From NCBI GenBank assembly GCA_965250115.1, contig CBDFNJ010000001.1, positions 1,364,001 to 1,428,000 on the forward strand: DNA of 64,000 nucleotides, read 5' to 3'. Position 1 is the first letter of the stretch; each line of letters opens with the position of its first letter. This DNA is from CBDFHB01 sp965250115 (lineage in GTDB: Bacteria > Acidobacteriota > Vicinamibacteria > Marinacidobacterales > SMYC01). This document shows, one piece after another, positions 36,669-46,461 of this stretch. The notes under the pieces were generated by a model. That model was given only the letters and a program-made list of their open reading frames with translations, did no database searches and had not been told where the DNA came from. A program made the translations under genes and the position numbers.

Positions 36669-36899
36669 GGTTTCCGTGCTGTCCCTCGCGCGACCTCGGA
36701 CACGAGAACTCGCGCACAAATGACGGGGCCCCTGTTTCGCGCGATCCGGATTCTATTTTCGTAGTAAGGAAACGGGGGCAATAACCTAAGATAGCATGGG
36801 GATCTCAGGGGATCAACATACTCCTGCAGGCCTATCTCGCGTCCGCTCAGAGTTTTAAAGAGACCCAGCGGAAGGCCAGCGGAAAGAAAGAAAGGAATC

Positions 36900-37688
36900 T
36901 TGAGCGCCGGAGAAGAGTTCGAGAGGCTTCTGTCACTCATGGCAAAGCTCCGCGGTCCCGAGGGATGTCCCTGGGATCGGGAGCAGACGATGAGCTCGCT
37001 TCGCCCTTTCATTCTCGAAGAAGCCTACGAGCTCATCGAAGCCATCGACGAGGGACAAACCCAGTCGGTGCGAGAGGAGCTGGGCGACCTGCTTCTCGAG
37101 GTCGTTTTCGTGAATCAGATCGCCGAAGAGGACGAGCGCTTCACCATGAGCGACGTCGTTCGGGGCATCCACGACAAGCTCGTGCGGCGACACCCGCACG
37201 TCTTCGAGTCGGAACGAGCGGAGAGCGCGGACCATGCGCTCGCGCACTGGGACGACATCAAATCCAAAGAAAAACCGGAGCGTCGTTCCCTTCTCGACGG
37301 CGTACCTCGTGCGATGCCCGCGCTGACTCGGGCCTCGAAGCTATCGAAGCGAGCCGCGAAGGCGGGCTTCGACTGGAGCTCGGTTGTGGAGGTGCGCGAC
37401 AAAGTGAACGAAGAGCTTGGGGAGCTCTCGCAAGCCATCGACTCCGGAGACCAAACCGCGGTCCGTGAGGAGATCGGCGATCTTCTCTTCGCCATCGTCA
37501 ATCTGGCACGGCACTGTGACCTCGATGCCGAGATCGCTCTCGAAGAAGCCAACCGGAAGTTCAGCGAGCGTTTTCGCTTCTTGGAGACCCGCTTGAAGTC
37601 TCTAGGGAGGTCGGTTGCGGAATCCAAACTGGAGGAGCTCGAAGCGCTCTGGCGGGAAGCGAAGTTGAAAGAGCGCGGTTCGTCGTGA
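36900..37688 (+). CDS. mazG: Nucleoside triphosphate pyrophosphohydrolase MazG
   Basis: A 262-residue protein from TTG 36900 with two MazG domains. The first has LRGPEGCPWDREQTMSSLRPFILEEAYELIEAI and the EExxE/ExxD metal motifs (REELGDLLLEVVF). The second has KVNEELGELSQAI and REEIGDLLFAIVNLARH. It hydrolyses nucleoside triphosphates to monophosphates and removes aberrant dNTPs. It is divergent from the DUF1844 gene, and its 3' end overlaps the residual end of comEC on the other strand. Confidence 0.95.
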   Translation: MSAGEEFERLLSLMAKLRGPEGCPWDREQTMSSLRPFILEEAYELIEAIDEGQTQSVREELGDLLLEVVFVNQIAEEDERFTMSDVVRGIHDKLVRRHPHVFESERAESADHALAHWDDIKSKEKPERRSLLDGVPRAMPALTRASKLSKRAAKAGFDWSSVVEVRDKVNEELGELSQAIDSGDQTAVREEIGDLLFAIVNLARHCDLDAEIALEEANRKFSERFRFLETRLKSLGRSVAESKLEELEALWREAKLKERGSS

Positions 37689-39991
37689 CTTCGAGACCTC
37701 CTTCGGGATGGAGCTCGATCGTAACCGCGCCCTGCCGGTCCGTTCGCGCGTATTCGATCCCTTTAGCCTCGAGTCGATGGACCACGCGCGGCGACGACGG
37801 CGAAGCTCGGGTCGACGGCCACCAAGAAGGCCGGAGTCGTCGAGCTCTTGCTTCCGTGGTGGGCGATCTTGAGCACGTCGGCGCGCAGCTTCTCCGGCTG
37901 ACCGAGAAGGTAGCCTTCGAGTGCCCTTTCCGCATCTCCCGTAAGGAGGACTCGAGACCGACCGTAAGTGATGCGGAGGACCACCGATTGATCGTTGGTC
38001 GAGCGTTCCCGTGAAGCCGAGGTCACTCCTCCGGCGGCGAGGATCTCCCAGCGCAGCCCACCCCATGAAAATGTCTCTCCCGTCCGAAGTCGACGAAAGG
38101 GAATGTTACGGCGCGTTGCGCTCTGGCGCAGAGCGCGGTAGGCGCGCCTGTCCCAGCCTGAACTTCCGCCCCAAATCTCGCCAATCGGGATCTCCTCGAC
38201 CAGGCTCAAGAGGCCGCCGATGTGGTCGAAGTCCGCGTGCGTGATCACAACGACGTCGAGTCGGCGGATGGATCGATGCAGCAAGAACGGAAGCACGACG
38301 TTTTCTCCCGTATCGAGCGACGCGAAGGGGATCCCGCCACCGTCAACGAGAACGGTCTGTCCCTCTGGCAGCGACAGAGAGATGGCGTCACCATGCCCCA
38401 CGTCGAGCGCGGTCATCACGAATCGGCCCGTCGAGGGCGTCTTGGGGTAGGCGAGTACGAGGATCAGCGCAATAAGGCCGAAGGCTCCAGCCGCAGAGCC
38501 AAGGCGCGAGCGGGCTCGATAGAGAAGAAGCGTCAGGACGTAGGACACGATCCAAAGCGGGGCTGGCTGCGGCACCCGAAGCGAGCCGAAGGGAATCTCG
38601 GCGCCCACGCCCGCCACGCCCGAGAGCAGCTTCACGGCAAGCTCGGCGATGCGCACGAGGACAATCGCGATGAAGGGAACGTCGGCAGCGAGGACGAGGG
38701 CGAGACCCAGGACGACGAGGCCCGCCGCCAACGGAACCGCGACGAGGCTCGCGATGGGAGCGAGGAGCGTCAGCCGGTGGAAATGCCAAGCGGAGAGGGG
38801 GACGACACCGAGTTGCGCAGCCATCGAGATCGCCAAAGGTTTCGCGAGCACGCCGGTCCGAGCCAGCCTGAGCTCGAAGGGCTCGGTCAACAAGACGATC
38901 GCCGTGACCGCCGAGAAAGTCAGCTGGAAACCCGCGTCGAACAGGACGCTCGGACGCCAAACGAGCAGCAGGAAGGCGGCGCAGGCGACCGTGTTCCCGC
39001 GGTGCGCTCCGAGACTCAACAAACGCCCCCCGAGGACCGCGAGCGCCATCAGCACCGCGCGTACGACGGGCGGGCGTGCGCCGCAAAAGATCGCGTAGAG
39101 AGGGAGCAAGGCGAGAAGAAAAAACAGCGATGGCACTTCGTCGAGCACGAACCGGCGCATGACAATGTGCAGAAAGAGGATGAGCATGGCAACGTGCGCT
39201 CCGCTAATCGCCATGACATGAAACACTCCGGCTCTTTGGAAGCGACGCTCGAGCTCCGGCGCAAGCTCGCTGCGATCCCCCGTGACGAGAGCCGATAGCA
39301 CGGCGTAGACCTCTTCCGGTGCTCCCCCTCGCGTGAGCGCCAGCTCGAGCCTACGAAGCGCCCGCTGCCTCAGGCGGGAGGCGAGCGAGAAGGCGAGCGG
39401 CGCCCGCTCGAGAACCTCGACGAGAAGTGCACTCTTCACAGACGCGAGAGAGTCGATCCGTCCTCGTTCCAGGCGTCGAGTCGCGTCCGCGCCGCCGGGG
39501 TTGTCGAATCCAGAGGGGAGCCGAACAGAGCCCCAGAAACCGACGAGGTCCCCGGCGGTGAGCCGCTCCAATCTTTATCGCCGATTACCGCGGACGGCCA
39601 CGATGAGTCCTCCGACGACGGTCATGGATCGCTTGCCGACGACCAGACTGTCGACGTCGACTCGAAGTAGGCTGACGTCCGGCAGGTTTTCCGGCTCTCG
39701 GCGAAGGCGCCCCGTGGCATAGCAAGGAAGCTGGAATTGTTTCTCCCCGAGACGATCGTAGACGTCGGCGAGCGTTGTCTCGATGCCCCGCTCGAGCCCC
39801 CCTGCGCTCATTCCGAGGAGGATGTAGGCGCATACGGCCAGGGGGAGCGGCCACGACGAACGTCTCGACATAGCCGCAAGTGCTAGGAGCGTCGCTCCCA
39901 ACAGCGGCGCCAGAAGCGAGCGGCCCTCGACCGGCAGTACGATTCCGATGGAGAAGGCGAGGGCGAGATAGATGAGCGGTGGCACGCTCAT
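37561..39991 (-). pseudogene. comEC: comEC/rec2 DNA-uptake channel, split by a stop and a C-terminal lesion
   Basis: Part 1 (39575-39991) is the N-terminal OB-like region with two membrane helices. It ends at TAA 39575-39577, and the same frame continues at once as RLERLTAGDLVGFWGSVRLP, so this is a nonsense change or a small in-frame alteration. Part 2 holds the competence domain (FHVMAISGAHVAMLILFLHIVMR) and a metallo-beta-lactamase domain (TALDVGHGDAISLSLPEG, THADFDHIGG, LLTGDAE, KIAHHGSKSS). Near 37785 the frame is lost after PSFAVVAA; PRVVHRLEAKGIEYARTDRQGAVTIEL continues in another frame, and the usual NxxGHP stretch seems deleted. ComEC moves single-stranded DNA through the inner membrane. 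This copy is probably inactive. Confidence 0.82.
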
Positions 39992-40025
39992 GCCCGTCGG
40001 CCCGGGCGTAAGGCTCGCTCTAGAG

Positions 40026-41579
40026 TTAGAAGCTCAGTTCGCTTCTCGCCTTGCGAATCACGGGCCCGCGTACCAAGGCCTCGAAGTCCACTCGGTTTTC
40101 TTCCGCGCGTTCTTCGGGAGAGCTCAGGCTCAGCACGTAGGCCAGGTCCCGGGAAAAGAGGGTCTACGCGGATTCGTGTGGGTAAGTCCTAACGGAAAAA
40201 CAGTGTAACTCATTGTGTGGAAAAGGTATCGAGTACTTCATCAGGTGCTGAAAAGTGGTCCATTTTTAGGATAGGCTAACCGAGTGAAAAATTCCCAGTC
40301 GATCCGCTCGCTGTTTGCGCTGCCAGGTTTCGTGGTGTGCCGGATTGAAGGGTCTATTCGGTGACCGATACGCCCGCGTCATCCAGCCCAAGAGGCGAAA
40401 AAAACAGCTGTGTGCTCTTACTGTGGGCAACGGTGCCGGGGGCGCTATGACAAGCAAGTGTGCCGGGTCCGCGACCTGTCGTTGGCAGGCTGGCGGATCT
40501 ATCTGGAATACGAGCGTTGGCGCGTCAACTGTCCTGGGTGCGGCGGTTTGCATGTAGAACACCTGGACTGGCTGGCGAACAACTCGCGCTACACCTAGCG
40601 TTTTGCGACGCATGTGGGCAAGCTGTGCCGGACAAGGCGGTGGCCGAGATGGAACGTCTGCGCCTCCTAGTTGAAGGGGTCAACAACAAAATCCGTGTGC
40701 TGCAACGACGCGCCTACGGCTATCGCGACGAGGAATATCTCAAGCTGAAGATCGTGGCGGCATTCCTTCCGCCATTACCCAGAAATGCCGTCTTCAACCC
40801 ACACGAATCCGCGTAGACCCGGAAAAGAAGACGACGAGGCGGTTGAAAACCGTGACGAAGCCGACGGTTTTGGTGAAACGAAACTCGTGAGCGGTATAGG
40901 GGGCGAGCTCGAGCGGTCCGTTGACGAGCGACTGATAGCCTGGAGCCTTTGAAACGGAATCCTCGATGTCGTCGAGCACTCTCTCGAATTCTTTTCGACT
41001 CCGAAGCTTTTGCCGAATGAGCGCCAAAGTCGCGCGGGCGTCCGTGGTTTCGTTGCGGATCGCGACGGCCACATCGAAGGACGGCGGCATGTCCTGGAGC
41101 TCCCAGGCGCCCGAGGGTACGACCAGACTCACCTTGAGCTCGGCGTTCGACCATGCGGGGGGAGGGCTCGGGCTCAGGTTCGGTGCGGGCGACGGCGGCC
41201 CGGGTTTGCTTGCGGGCGGAGCCACGGGCTCTGGAACCGGGGGCTCGGGAGCAATCATTTCCGTGGGCATGGTCTTGGGCTTCGGCGCGGACGTCGGTTT
41301 CGGAGGCGCTTCGACCGGTCGAGGCGGCGCCGGTGCCGCAGCGGGCGGCGCACTCTCGCCGCCACGGTTCAGCTGTTCGGTCGCGACGAGATTCACATAG
41401 GAACGCGGAACCGACTGTAGTTTTCCCTCGACCGTGGTGATGAGCACCAAACTGTCCTTGACCTCGTAGCCTCGAACCTCCATTCGATTGCCATCGACGA
41501 AGACGATCACGGTCTCGGCCGACGCGCGTTCCGCAGTTCCTAGCAAGAGCAGCGAGACGAAGACGAGCAAGGCTCTCAT
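40026..41579 (-). pseudogene. Exported proline-rich protein interrupted by an ISL3 derivative
   Basis: From ATG 41579 the protein has a signal peptide (MRALLVFVSLLLLGTAERASA), a short domain (VIVFVDGNRMEVRGYEVKD ... LQSVPRSYVNLV), a long Pro/Ala linker, and a C-terminal domain (LKVSLVVPSGAWELQDMPPSFDVAVAI ... APYTAHEFRFTKTVGFVTVFNRLVVFFS). The 661-bp element sits at 40160-40820 with its GGAAAAGA duplication. Removing the element and one repeat restores the frame: RLVVFFS joins RDLAYVLSLSSPEERAEENR..., ending at TAA 40026-40028. The tail has 40-odd residues. Function unknown. It was probably a periplasmic or surface protein. Confidence 0.85.
40160..40820 (+). mobile_element. 661-bp non-autonomous ISL3-family derivative (copy D)
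   Basis: Same length and same internal deletions as copy A (43-703), with perfect 23-bp ends, inside the exported protein gene. It is flanked by the 8-bp duplication GGAAAAGA (40152-40159 and 40821-40828), different from that of copy A. The two copies differ at few bases, such as AAGTCCTAACGG against AAGTCCTGACGG. The separate duplications show two independent transpositions of the already deleted form. Confidence 0.95.
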
Positions 41580-41650
41580 GGATCGATCCCCCAAGTGTGT
41601 CGAACGAATCTTTAGTATCAACCCGGAAAGGGCACGATGGCAAGTGTAGG

Positions 41651-42852
41651 TTAGCGGATGAGCGCGGCGACGGTCTCGAAGTGGTGCGTATTGGGGAACA
41701 GATCGACGAGCGACAGGGCCTCGAGTCGGAAGCCGTAACCTCGTAGCTCGGCAGTGTCGCGAGCGAAAGCTGGGGCGTCGCAGGAAACGTAGCGTATCGA
41801 GCGAAGGGGAGCCTCTCCGAGCACACGGCGCAGGTTCCGCTCGAGCCCGCGTGTTTCGCATTGGAGCGCGCGTCACGCAGGGCTCGCGGCGAGACTTCGA
41901 TGCCGACGACGCTTTCGGCCCGGGCGGCAAGCGGAATGGCGAAAAAGCCAACCCCACAATGAAGATCGAGCGCCCGGCCGACCGTCTCGACCGGCAGTAC
42001 CGCTTCGAGAAGCTCTCCCAACAAGAAGCGATTCGTCTGAAAGAAGCTCCCCGCTGACTGGCGGAACGACGTTTGTCCCACGACGTGGTCGACCCAGGGC
42101 CGGCCTGCCCTCCCTGGCAACCCTCCCTTGACACCGCTCGTAATCCATCCATTCAAGCCAAGCTCCGAGGCGAGCGCCTTGCCCGAGACCCGATTGAGCT
42201 CACGGATCGCGCCGCCTTCGCCTCCTCTACCCGAAGAGACGATAAAACGGGCAAAGATCCTCCCTGGCGAGCTCGAGGATTCTTGTAGCTCGATGCCCGC
42301 AAGGTGCCGGGCGACGCGCGGATGTTCCGACATCCACTGCCGGCAACGCTGCCACGTACGATTCATCTCAGCCGAAGCGAGCATGCAGGCGTCGACGTCG
42401 ACGAGATCTTGCGTCTCACGACGTCGGAACCCCATGCGCTTCCCATCCCCGTCCGGCGCGATGTGAAACTTGAGCCGATTTCTGTAACCCGTGTCGGGGG
42501 CAGTCCGAAGCTGGACCGTCCCCTCGAACGGAGCTCCCGCACGTGCCAGGCTCTCGCAGAGGATGCTGCGCTTGATTTCGACCTGGGCGTCGACGTCGAG
42601 GTGCATCATCGAGCAACCCCCGCACTCCCCGTAGTACGGACAGGGCGGCTCGCGCCTCGATGGCGAGGGGGAAGAGACGATGGCGAGGCTTCTCGCTCTA
42701 ATGTAGTCCTTCTTCTCCGATACGACCTCGACACGGTGCACTTCGCCTGGCGCCGCAGCCGGAACGAAGACGACGCGGCCGGCATGGCGACCGAGTCCAT
42801 TGCCACCGGAGACAACCTTCTCGATCCGGAGCTCAAAGGTGGGATGACTCAT
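41651..42852 (-). pseudogene. RumA/TrmA-family RNA uridine-C5 methyltransferase with internal deletion
   Basis: From ATG 42852: a TRAM domain (FELRIEKVVSGGNGLGRHAGRVVFV), the iron-sulfur cysteine cluster CPYYGECGGC, and a Rossmann methyltransferase domain (VGRALDLHCGVGFFAIPLAARAESVVGIEVSPRAL). After NAKHA (about 41845) the sequence jumps, with a frame change, to GLERNLRRVLGEAPLRSIRYVSCDAPAFARDTAEL, which holds the catalytic Cys block, and ends at 41651. The DPPR-type motif and roughly 55 residues between the two parts are missing, so a deletion of about 170 bp is inferred. The enzyme would methylate U in rRNA or tRNA; this copy should be dead. It overlaps the biotin-ligase gene by 4 bp. Confidence 0.82.
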
Positions 42853-44294
42853 CGATCCAGAAGGCTCAGGGTCGGGATACCGAGCTCGAGACGGAGCCTG
42901 CGGCGATAGGCGCTCTTTACGGCCGAGGCATAGACTTTTTCCGGCATGCGAGGACGGTAGTCGGCAAGCGACGCCTTCGATTCCCGAAGCAGCGCCTGGT
43001 GGTCCGCGCCTCCGAACGAGCGCTCGAGTGTATCAAGGAGGCGGTCCTCGAAAGCGGCGAGAGCCCCTTCGATGGCGACCAGAGATTCGGGTGTGAGCTG
43101 AACGACGAGGGCCTCCATTTCGCGCTCACACAACGCGATCGCTGCGGCAACGGCCTGGTCACGTTCTTCCCACTCGATATGGGCCCGCCGAAGTCTCTCC
43201 GCCATTTCGGTCAAATGAGTCTTCGCATCCTGTGCTTCTTCGCCTACCGAGACTTTGACGCCGCCCAAGGCCATTTCGCGAAATCGTCGATAGGCAGCCT
43301 CGACGGTCTGACGACAGTAGCTGAGCTTGCGCGGCTTTTGGCCCGTCTTGGGTCTTTCGAATACCCGATCGATCCCTTCCATCACGACGCGCAGGGGAAT
43401 GCCTTCCCGCTCCCACTCCCAAACCAGCTGCCATTCACTCGGCGTGATGAAAAGCGGGCTCCCACGACGCTCGACGAAATGAGTCTCGACCGCCGCGTAG
43501 TAGCTTTCCTCTTGAGGTCGCATCAACATGACGTCTTCCGAGTAGAGGATTCGCTCGGTTCCATCGGGAAGCTCGACGTAAAGCCCCCCATCGCTCGAGA
43601 TGCCGACGGACTTCGCGACGAAGGATGCGTCGTCCGAGGCGCGAACCTGGATCGGGTATCCCTCGAGACCCTCGGCCAGCTCCCGGAACCGCTTGAGCGC
43701 GGCGGCGGTCTCGAGCTCGTCCCACCATCGTTCGAGTCGCGCAACGACGTGGGCGGCTACTTGGAGGCGGTCGAAGGACCTTTCCAGCAGGCACCGCATC
43801 GAGGTCGCCGACGACGCGAGCTCAGCGGGAAAGCTTCCCTCGGTCTGATTGACGTTGATCCCGAATCCGACGATCGCGTGGTCAGCAGCGGCACCCGTGA
43901 TGCTGGATTCACAGAGAACCCCGCCGAGCTTGCGCGCGTCTCGATAGAGATCGTTGGGCCAACGCAGTTGAACCGTGAGGCCGGCCACGGCTTCGAGTGC
44001 CTCGGCGGCGGCGACGGAGGAGAGAATGGGCAGAACTGACAGCCGAGAGACAAAGGCTTCGCCGCCGCCGACGGGGCGGAGAATGACGCTCATGTAGAGC
44101 CCTCCGCGAGCCGACTCCCAGCGACGTTTCCAGCGGCCGCGACCTACCGCTTGTGTCTCCGCCACGACGAGACTTCCGTGAGGAGCACCCTTTTTCGCGA
44201 GCTCGCGCGCTAGGTCGTTCGTGGAGGCGACGTCATCGACGAGCAGCGCGAAACTACCCCACCGGGTGTTGCGCGCTCTGAGGTGGTCCCCCAG
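42849..44294 (-). CDS. birA: Biotin--protein ligase fused to a conserved C-terminal domain
   Basis: The N-terminal 240 residues are a biotin ligase without the DNA-binding domain: VDDVASTNDLARELAKKGAPHGSLVVAETQAVGRGRWKRRW, LYMSVILRP, LRWPNDLYRDARKLGGVL and VGFGINVNQ. They would attach biotin to acyl-CoA carboxylases. The same frame runs on from SEDVMLMRPQEE into YYAAVETHFVERRGSPLFITPSEWQLVWEWEREGIPLRVVMEGIDRVFE and a helical end, which looks like a conserved stand-alone acidobacterial-type protein of unknown role. No ATG, GTG or TTG lies upstream of the ligase homology; CTG 44294 is given as a nominal start, and GTG 44165 would remove conserved residues. A lost start codon or an upstream indel is possible. 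Confidence 0.75.
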   Translation of the reverse strand: MGDHLRARNTRWGSFALLVDDVASTNDLARELAKKGAPHGSLVVAETQAVGRGRWKRRWESARGGLYMSVILRPVGGGEAFVSRLSVLPILSSVAAAEALEAVAGLTVQLRWPNDLYRDARKLGGVLCESSITGAAADHAIVGFGINVNQTEGSFPAELASSATSMRCLLERSFDRLQVAAHVVARLERWWDELETAAALKRFRELAEGLEGYPIQVRASDDASFVAKSVGISSDGGLYVELPDGTERILYSEDVMLMRPQEESYYAAVETHFVERRGSPLFITPSEWQLVWEWEREGIPLRVVMEGIDRVFERPKTGQKPRKLSYCRQTVEAAYRRFREMALGGVKVSVGEEAQDAKTHLTEMAERLRRAHIEWEERDQAVAAAIALCEREMEALVVQLTPESLVAIEGALAAFEDRLLDTLERSFGGADHQALLRESKASLADYRPRMPEKVYASAVKSAYRRRLRLELGIPTLSLLDR

Positions 44295-44353
44295 GGGTTC
44301 GGCGGACTTTTCCTGGCTTCTGAAGCGGAACGACGATCGATCGTCGATAGTAC

Positions 44354-45859
44354 CTATTTTGGAATCTTCGATTTCAAGGCCTCGATCTCACGTTGGATGA
44401 GGCCTTCCGCCAAATCGGGAACGACTTCCCACGCGATCTCCTGAATGACCTTTTGCGAAAGCTTGTCCACGACCCGCTGTGCAACCTGCTCGACGAGATC
44501 GTCATCGACGGGACCCGATGGTGCCGAGGCCGCCGGTCGGGACGGAGTGTGGACCGGCTCAGGGCTCGCCGCCATCGGGGGTTCCTCGGAGAGCGACTGC
44601 AGGGGCTCGAACGTCTCCACCGAATCCGGAACTGGAGCTGGCGGCGGCGGCTGCTGGATCACGGGCGGCGGGCTCGCGAGCGGAGACGGTTCGAACGGCT
44701 GAAACGGCTTTGCCTCGATCGTCCGGTCGACGGTCGTGCCCGTATCAGCGGGGGGCATCGGTTCGACGAGGGGTTCGGGCTCGATGGCGTCCATCGTCGG
44801 CGTGATTGGCGGTGGCCCCGGTGCTGGCGGCGGCGGCTCGGGCACCGAAGGTTCCGGAGAGGCGAAGTCGGAGAAGCCACCGAAGTCGGTTTCCGGAGCC
44901 GTGGGCAGCACCTGCGGCGCGGCTGTCGAAGGCTCGGCGTCCGGCATCTGCCAGGTGGCATCGGGATCGACGCCGCCAAGATTCATCATCGTCATGTCAT
45001 CCGCTTCCATCGGCTCGTCATCGGGCACCATCGGAGGCGGCGACATGAACACGGTCGCGGATTCCTCTTCCTCGGCCGGTGGAATTGACGCTTGAGGCGT
45101 TGCTGGAGCGCTCGGGCCAGGGGGTGCGCCGCCGGCGTCACCCCAGATATCGTCTCCCCCGGTCGCCGGCGAAGGGGAAGTGAAATCGGCCGATTCGGAA
45201 CCGGGGAGCAGTACGGTCCGATCGCTCGGCCCCATCGCGAGCTCCCTTGCGCCCGCTTCGACCGCGAAGCCTTCGTTCATGCCTGGACCGGCGTCTTGGG
45301 GAGTTTCGGGTGGTGGCGTGGGCGCCGCTGTGACCTGGGGGCCGCCGATCGGCGGCGGGGTTCCCGGCATGGGAGGCGGCACGAGAACCGTCGCATCGGA
45401 GCCGCTCACGACCGCGGCAGGAGTCTCGGCGATTGGCGGAGCCATCGGCTCGGGTGCCGCGGGGGCAGGAGGCGCGGCTGCCGAGGTGGCGGCACTGGCA
45501 AGCAGCTCTTTGACCTTCGAGATCAACGTCTGTGGCTCGAAAGGCTTTGCCAGGAAGCCTTCGCAGCCCGCGGCCTTGGCCCGCTCCTGGTCGAATGGCT
45601 CGAAGGCGCCCGTCAAGAGAAGCACCGGAATGTGCTTTAGATCATCGGCGGACTTGATGAATTCGCAAACTTCGTAGCCGCTCTTCTCTGGCATGATGAT
45701 GTCGCAGAGAACGATGTCGGGCATGATGGCGCGGGTCTCGTCCATGGCCTTCTGACCATTTCCGACCGTGTGAAGCTCGAAGTCCTCGTCGGAGAAAGTT
45801 AGCTCGATGACCTTTTGTATCGTGATGCTGTCATCGGCGAGCAGGATCTTGTGCCCCAT
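44354..45859 (-). CDS. Response regulator with a long Pro-rich region
   Basis: The 501-residue product has a CheY-like receiver at residues 1-120: D9/D10, phospho-acceptor D53 in IVLCDIIMPEKSG, T83 in LLLTGAFEPFD and K105 in FLAKPF. A Pro/Ala/Glu-rich stretch of about 300 residues follows. The C-terminal amphipathic segment is DDDLVEQVAQRVVDKLSQKVIQEIAWEVVPDLAEGLIQREIEALK. Similar receiver-linker proteins in Acidobacteria and myxobacteria act in motility and polarity signalling; no output domain is recognised here. A good promoter lies upstream (45948-45976). It is followed by the biotin-ligase fusion on the same strand. Confidence 0.88.
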   Translation of the reverse strand: MGHKILLADDSITIQKVIELTFSDEDFELHTVGNGQKAMDETRAIMPDIVLCDIIMPEKSGYEVCEFIKSADDLKHIPVLLLTGAFEPFDQERAKAAGCEGFLAKPFEPQTLISKVKELLASAATSAAAPPAPAAPEPMAPPIAETPAAVVSGSDATVLVPPPMPGTPPPIGGPQVTAAPTPPPETPQDAGPGMNEGFAVEAGARELAMGPSDRTVLLPGSESADFTSPSPATGGDDIWGDAGGAPPGPSAPATPQASIPPAEEEESATVFMSPPPMVPDDEPMEADDMTMMNLGGVDPDATWQMPDAEPSTAAPQVLPTAPETDFGGFSDFASPEPSVPEPPPPAPGPPPITPTMDAIEPEPLVEPMPPADTGTTVDRTIEAKPFQPFEPSPLASPPPVIQQPPPPAPVPDSVETFEPLQSLSEEPPMAASPEPVHTPSRPAASAPSGPVDDDLVEQVAQRVVDKLSQKVIQEIAWEVVPDLAEGLIQREIEALKSKIPK

Positions 45860-45947
45860 CGCCCCTCCTTCCGGCTATCCGAGATCGATTGGCCTTCTTT
45901 TCGGTGTGCGAAACGCAAGCTTGAGCGCGTTTGACAGAGAATGGAAG

Positions 45948-45976
45948 ATGCTAGCACGCGACCCCGAACCTGTCAA
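45948..45976 (-). promoter_or_regulatory. Sigma-70 type promoter for the response regulator gene
   Basis: On the minus strand TTGACA (45976-45971) is separated by exactly 17 bases from TAGCAT (45953-45948). It lies about 90 bp upstream of the start codon at 45859. This is the best-matched promoter seen in the window. Confidence 0.7.
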
Positions 45977-46030
45977 CACATGCTGTTTCATAATCCCTTG
46001 TCTACGAGTGGGATGCGCCGGCTGGTGGCG

Positions 46031-46450
46031 TCAGCGCGATGCAAGCCGTTCCGAGACAAACCTCACAATCTCATCGGTCGATACCCCAGGTTGGAAGACG
46101 GCCGCCACGCCGAGCTCCAGAAGGCCAGAGGTATCTCGATCGGGGATGATGCCGCCGGCGAATAGGAGCACGTCCTCCATTCCGCGCTCCTTCAGGAGCT
46201 CTACAATGCGCGCCAGAAGATGATGATGGGCGCCCGACAGGAGCGAGACTCCTATGGCGTCGACGTCTTCCTGCAGAGCGGCTTCGACGATCTGCTCGGG
46301 GGTCCTCCGCAAACCGGTATAGATGGCCTCCATCCCCGCATCGCGGAGCGCTCGGGCGACGACGAGGGCCCCTCGATCGTGGCCGTCGAGGCCCGGCTTG
46401 GCCACGAGAACTCGAAACGGGCGCTTCGTCGCCCCGGAGCTAGGTGCCAC
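46031..46450 (-). CDS. Stand-alone cobalamin-binding domain of an acyl-CoA mutase
   Basis: A 139-residue B12-binding domain of methylmalonyl-CoA mutase type. It has the base-off/His-on motif GLDGHDRG followed by ALVVARALRDAGMEAIYTGLRRTPEQIVEAALQEDVDAIGVSLLSGAH and a GG block (LLFAGGIIP). It has no catalytic barrel. It starts 11 bp after the fused mutase gene ends, so they form one transcript. The fused mutase already contains a B12 domain, so this protein probably pairs with another alpha-type mutase subunit encoded elsewhere. Confidence 0.92.
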   Translation of the reverse strand: MAPSSGATKRPFRVLVAKPGLDGHDRGALVVARALRDAGMEAIYTGLRRTPEQIVEAALQEDVDAIGVSLLSGAHHHLLARIVELLKERGMEDVLLFAGGIIPDRDTSGLLELGVAAVFQPGVSTDEIVRFVSERLASR

Positions 46451-46461
46451 CAGTTGATCTC

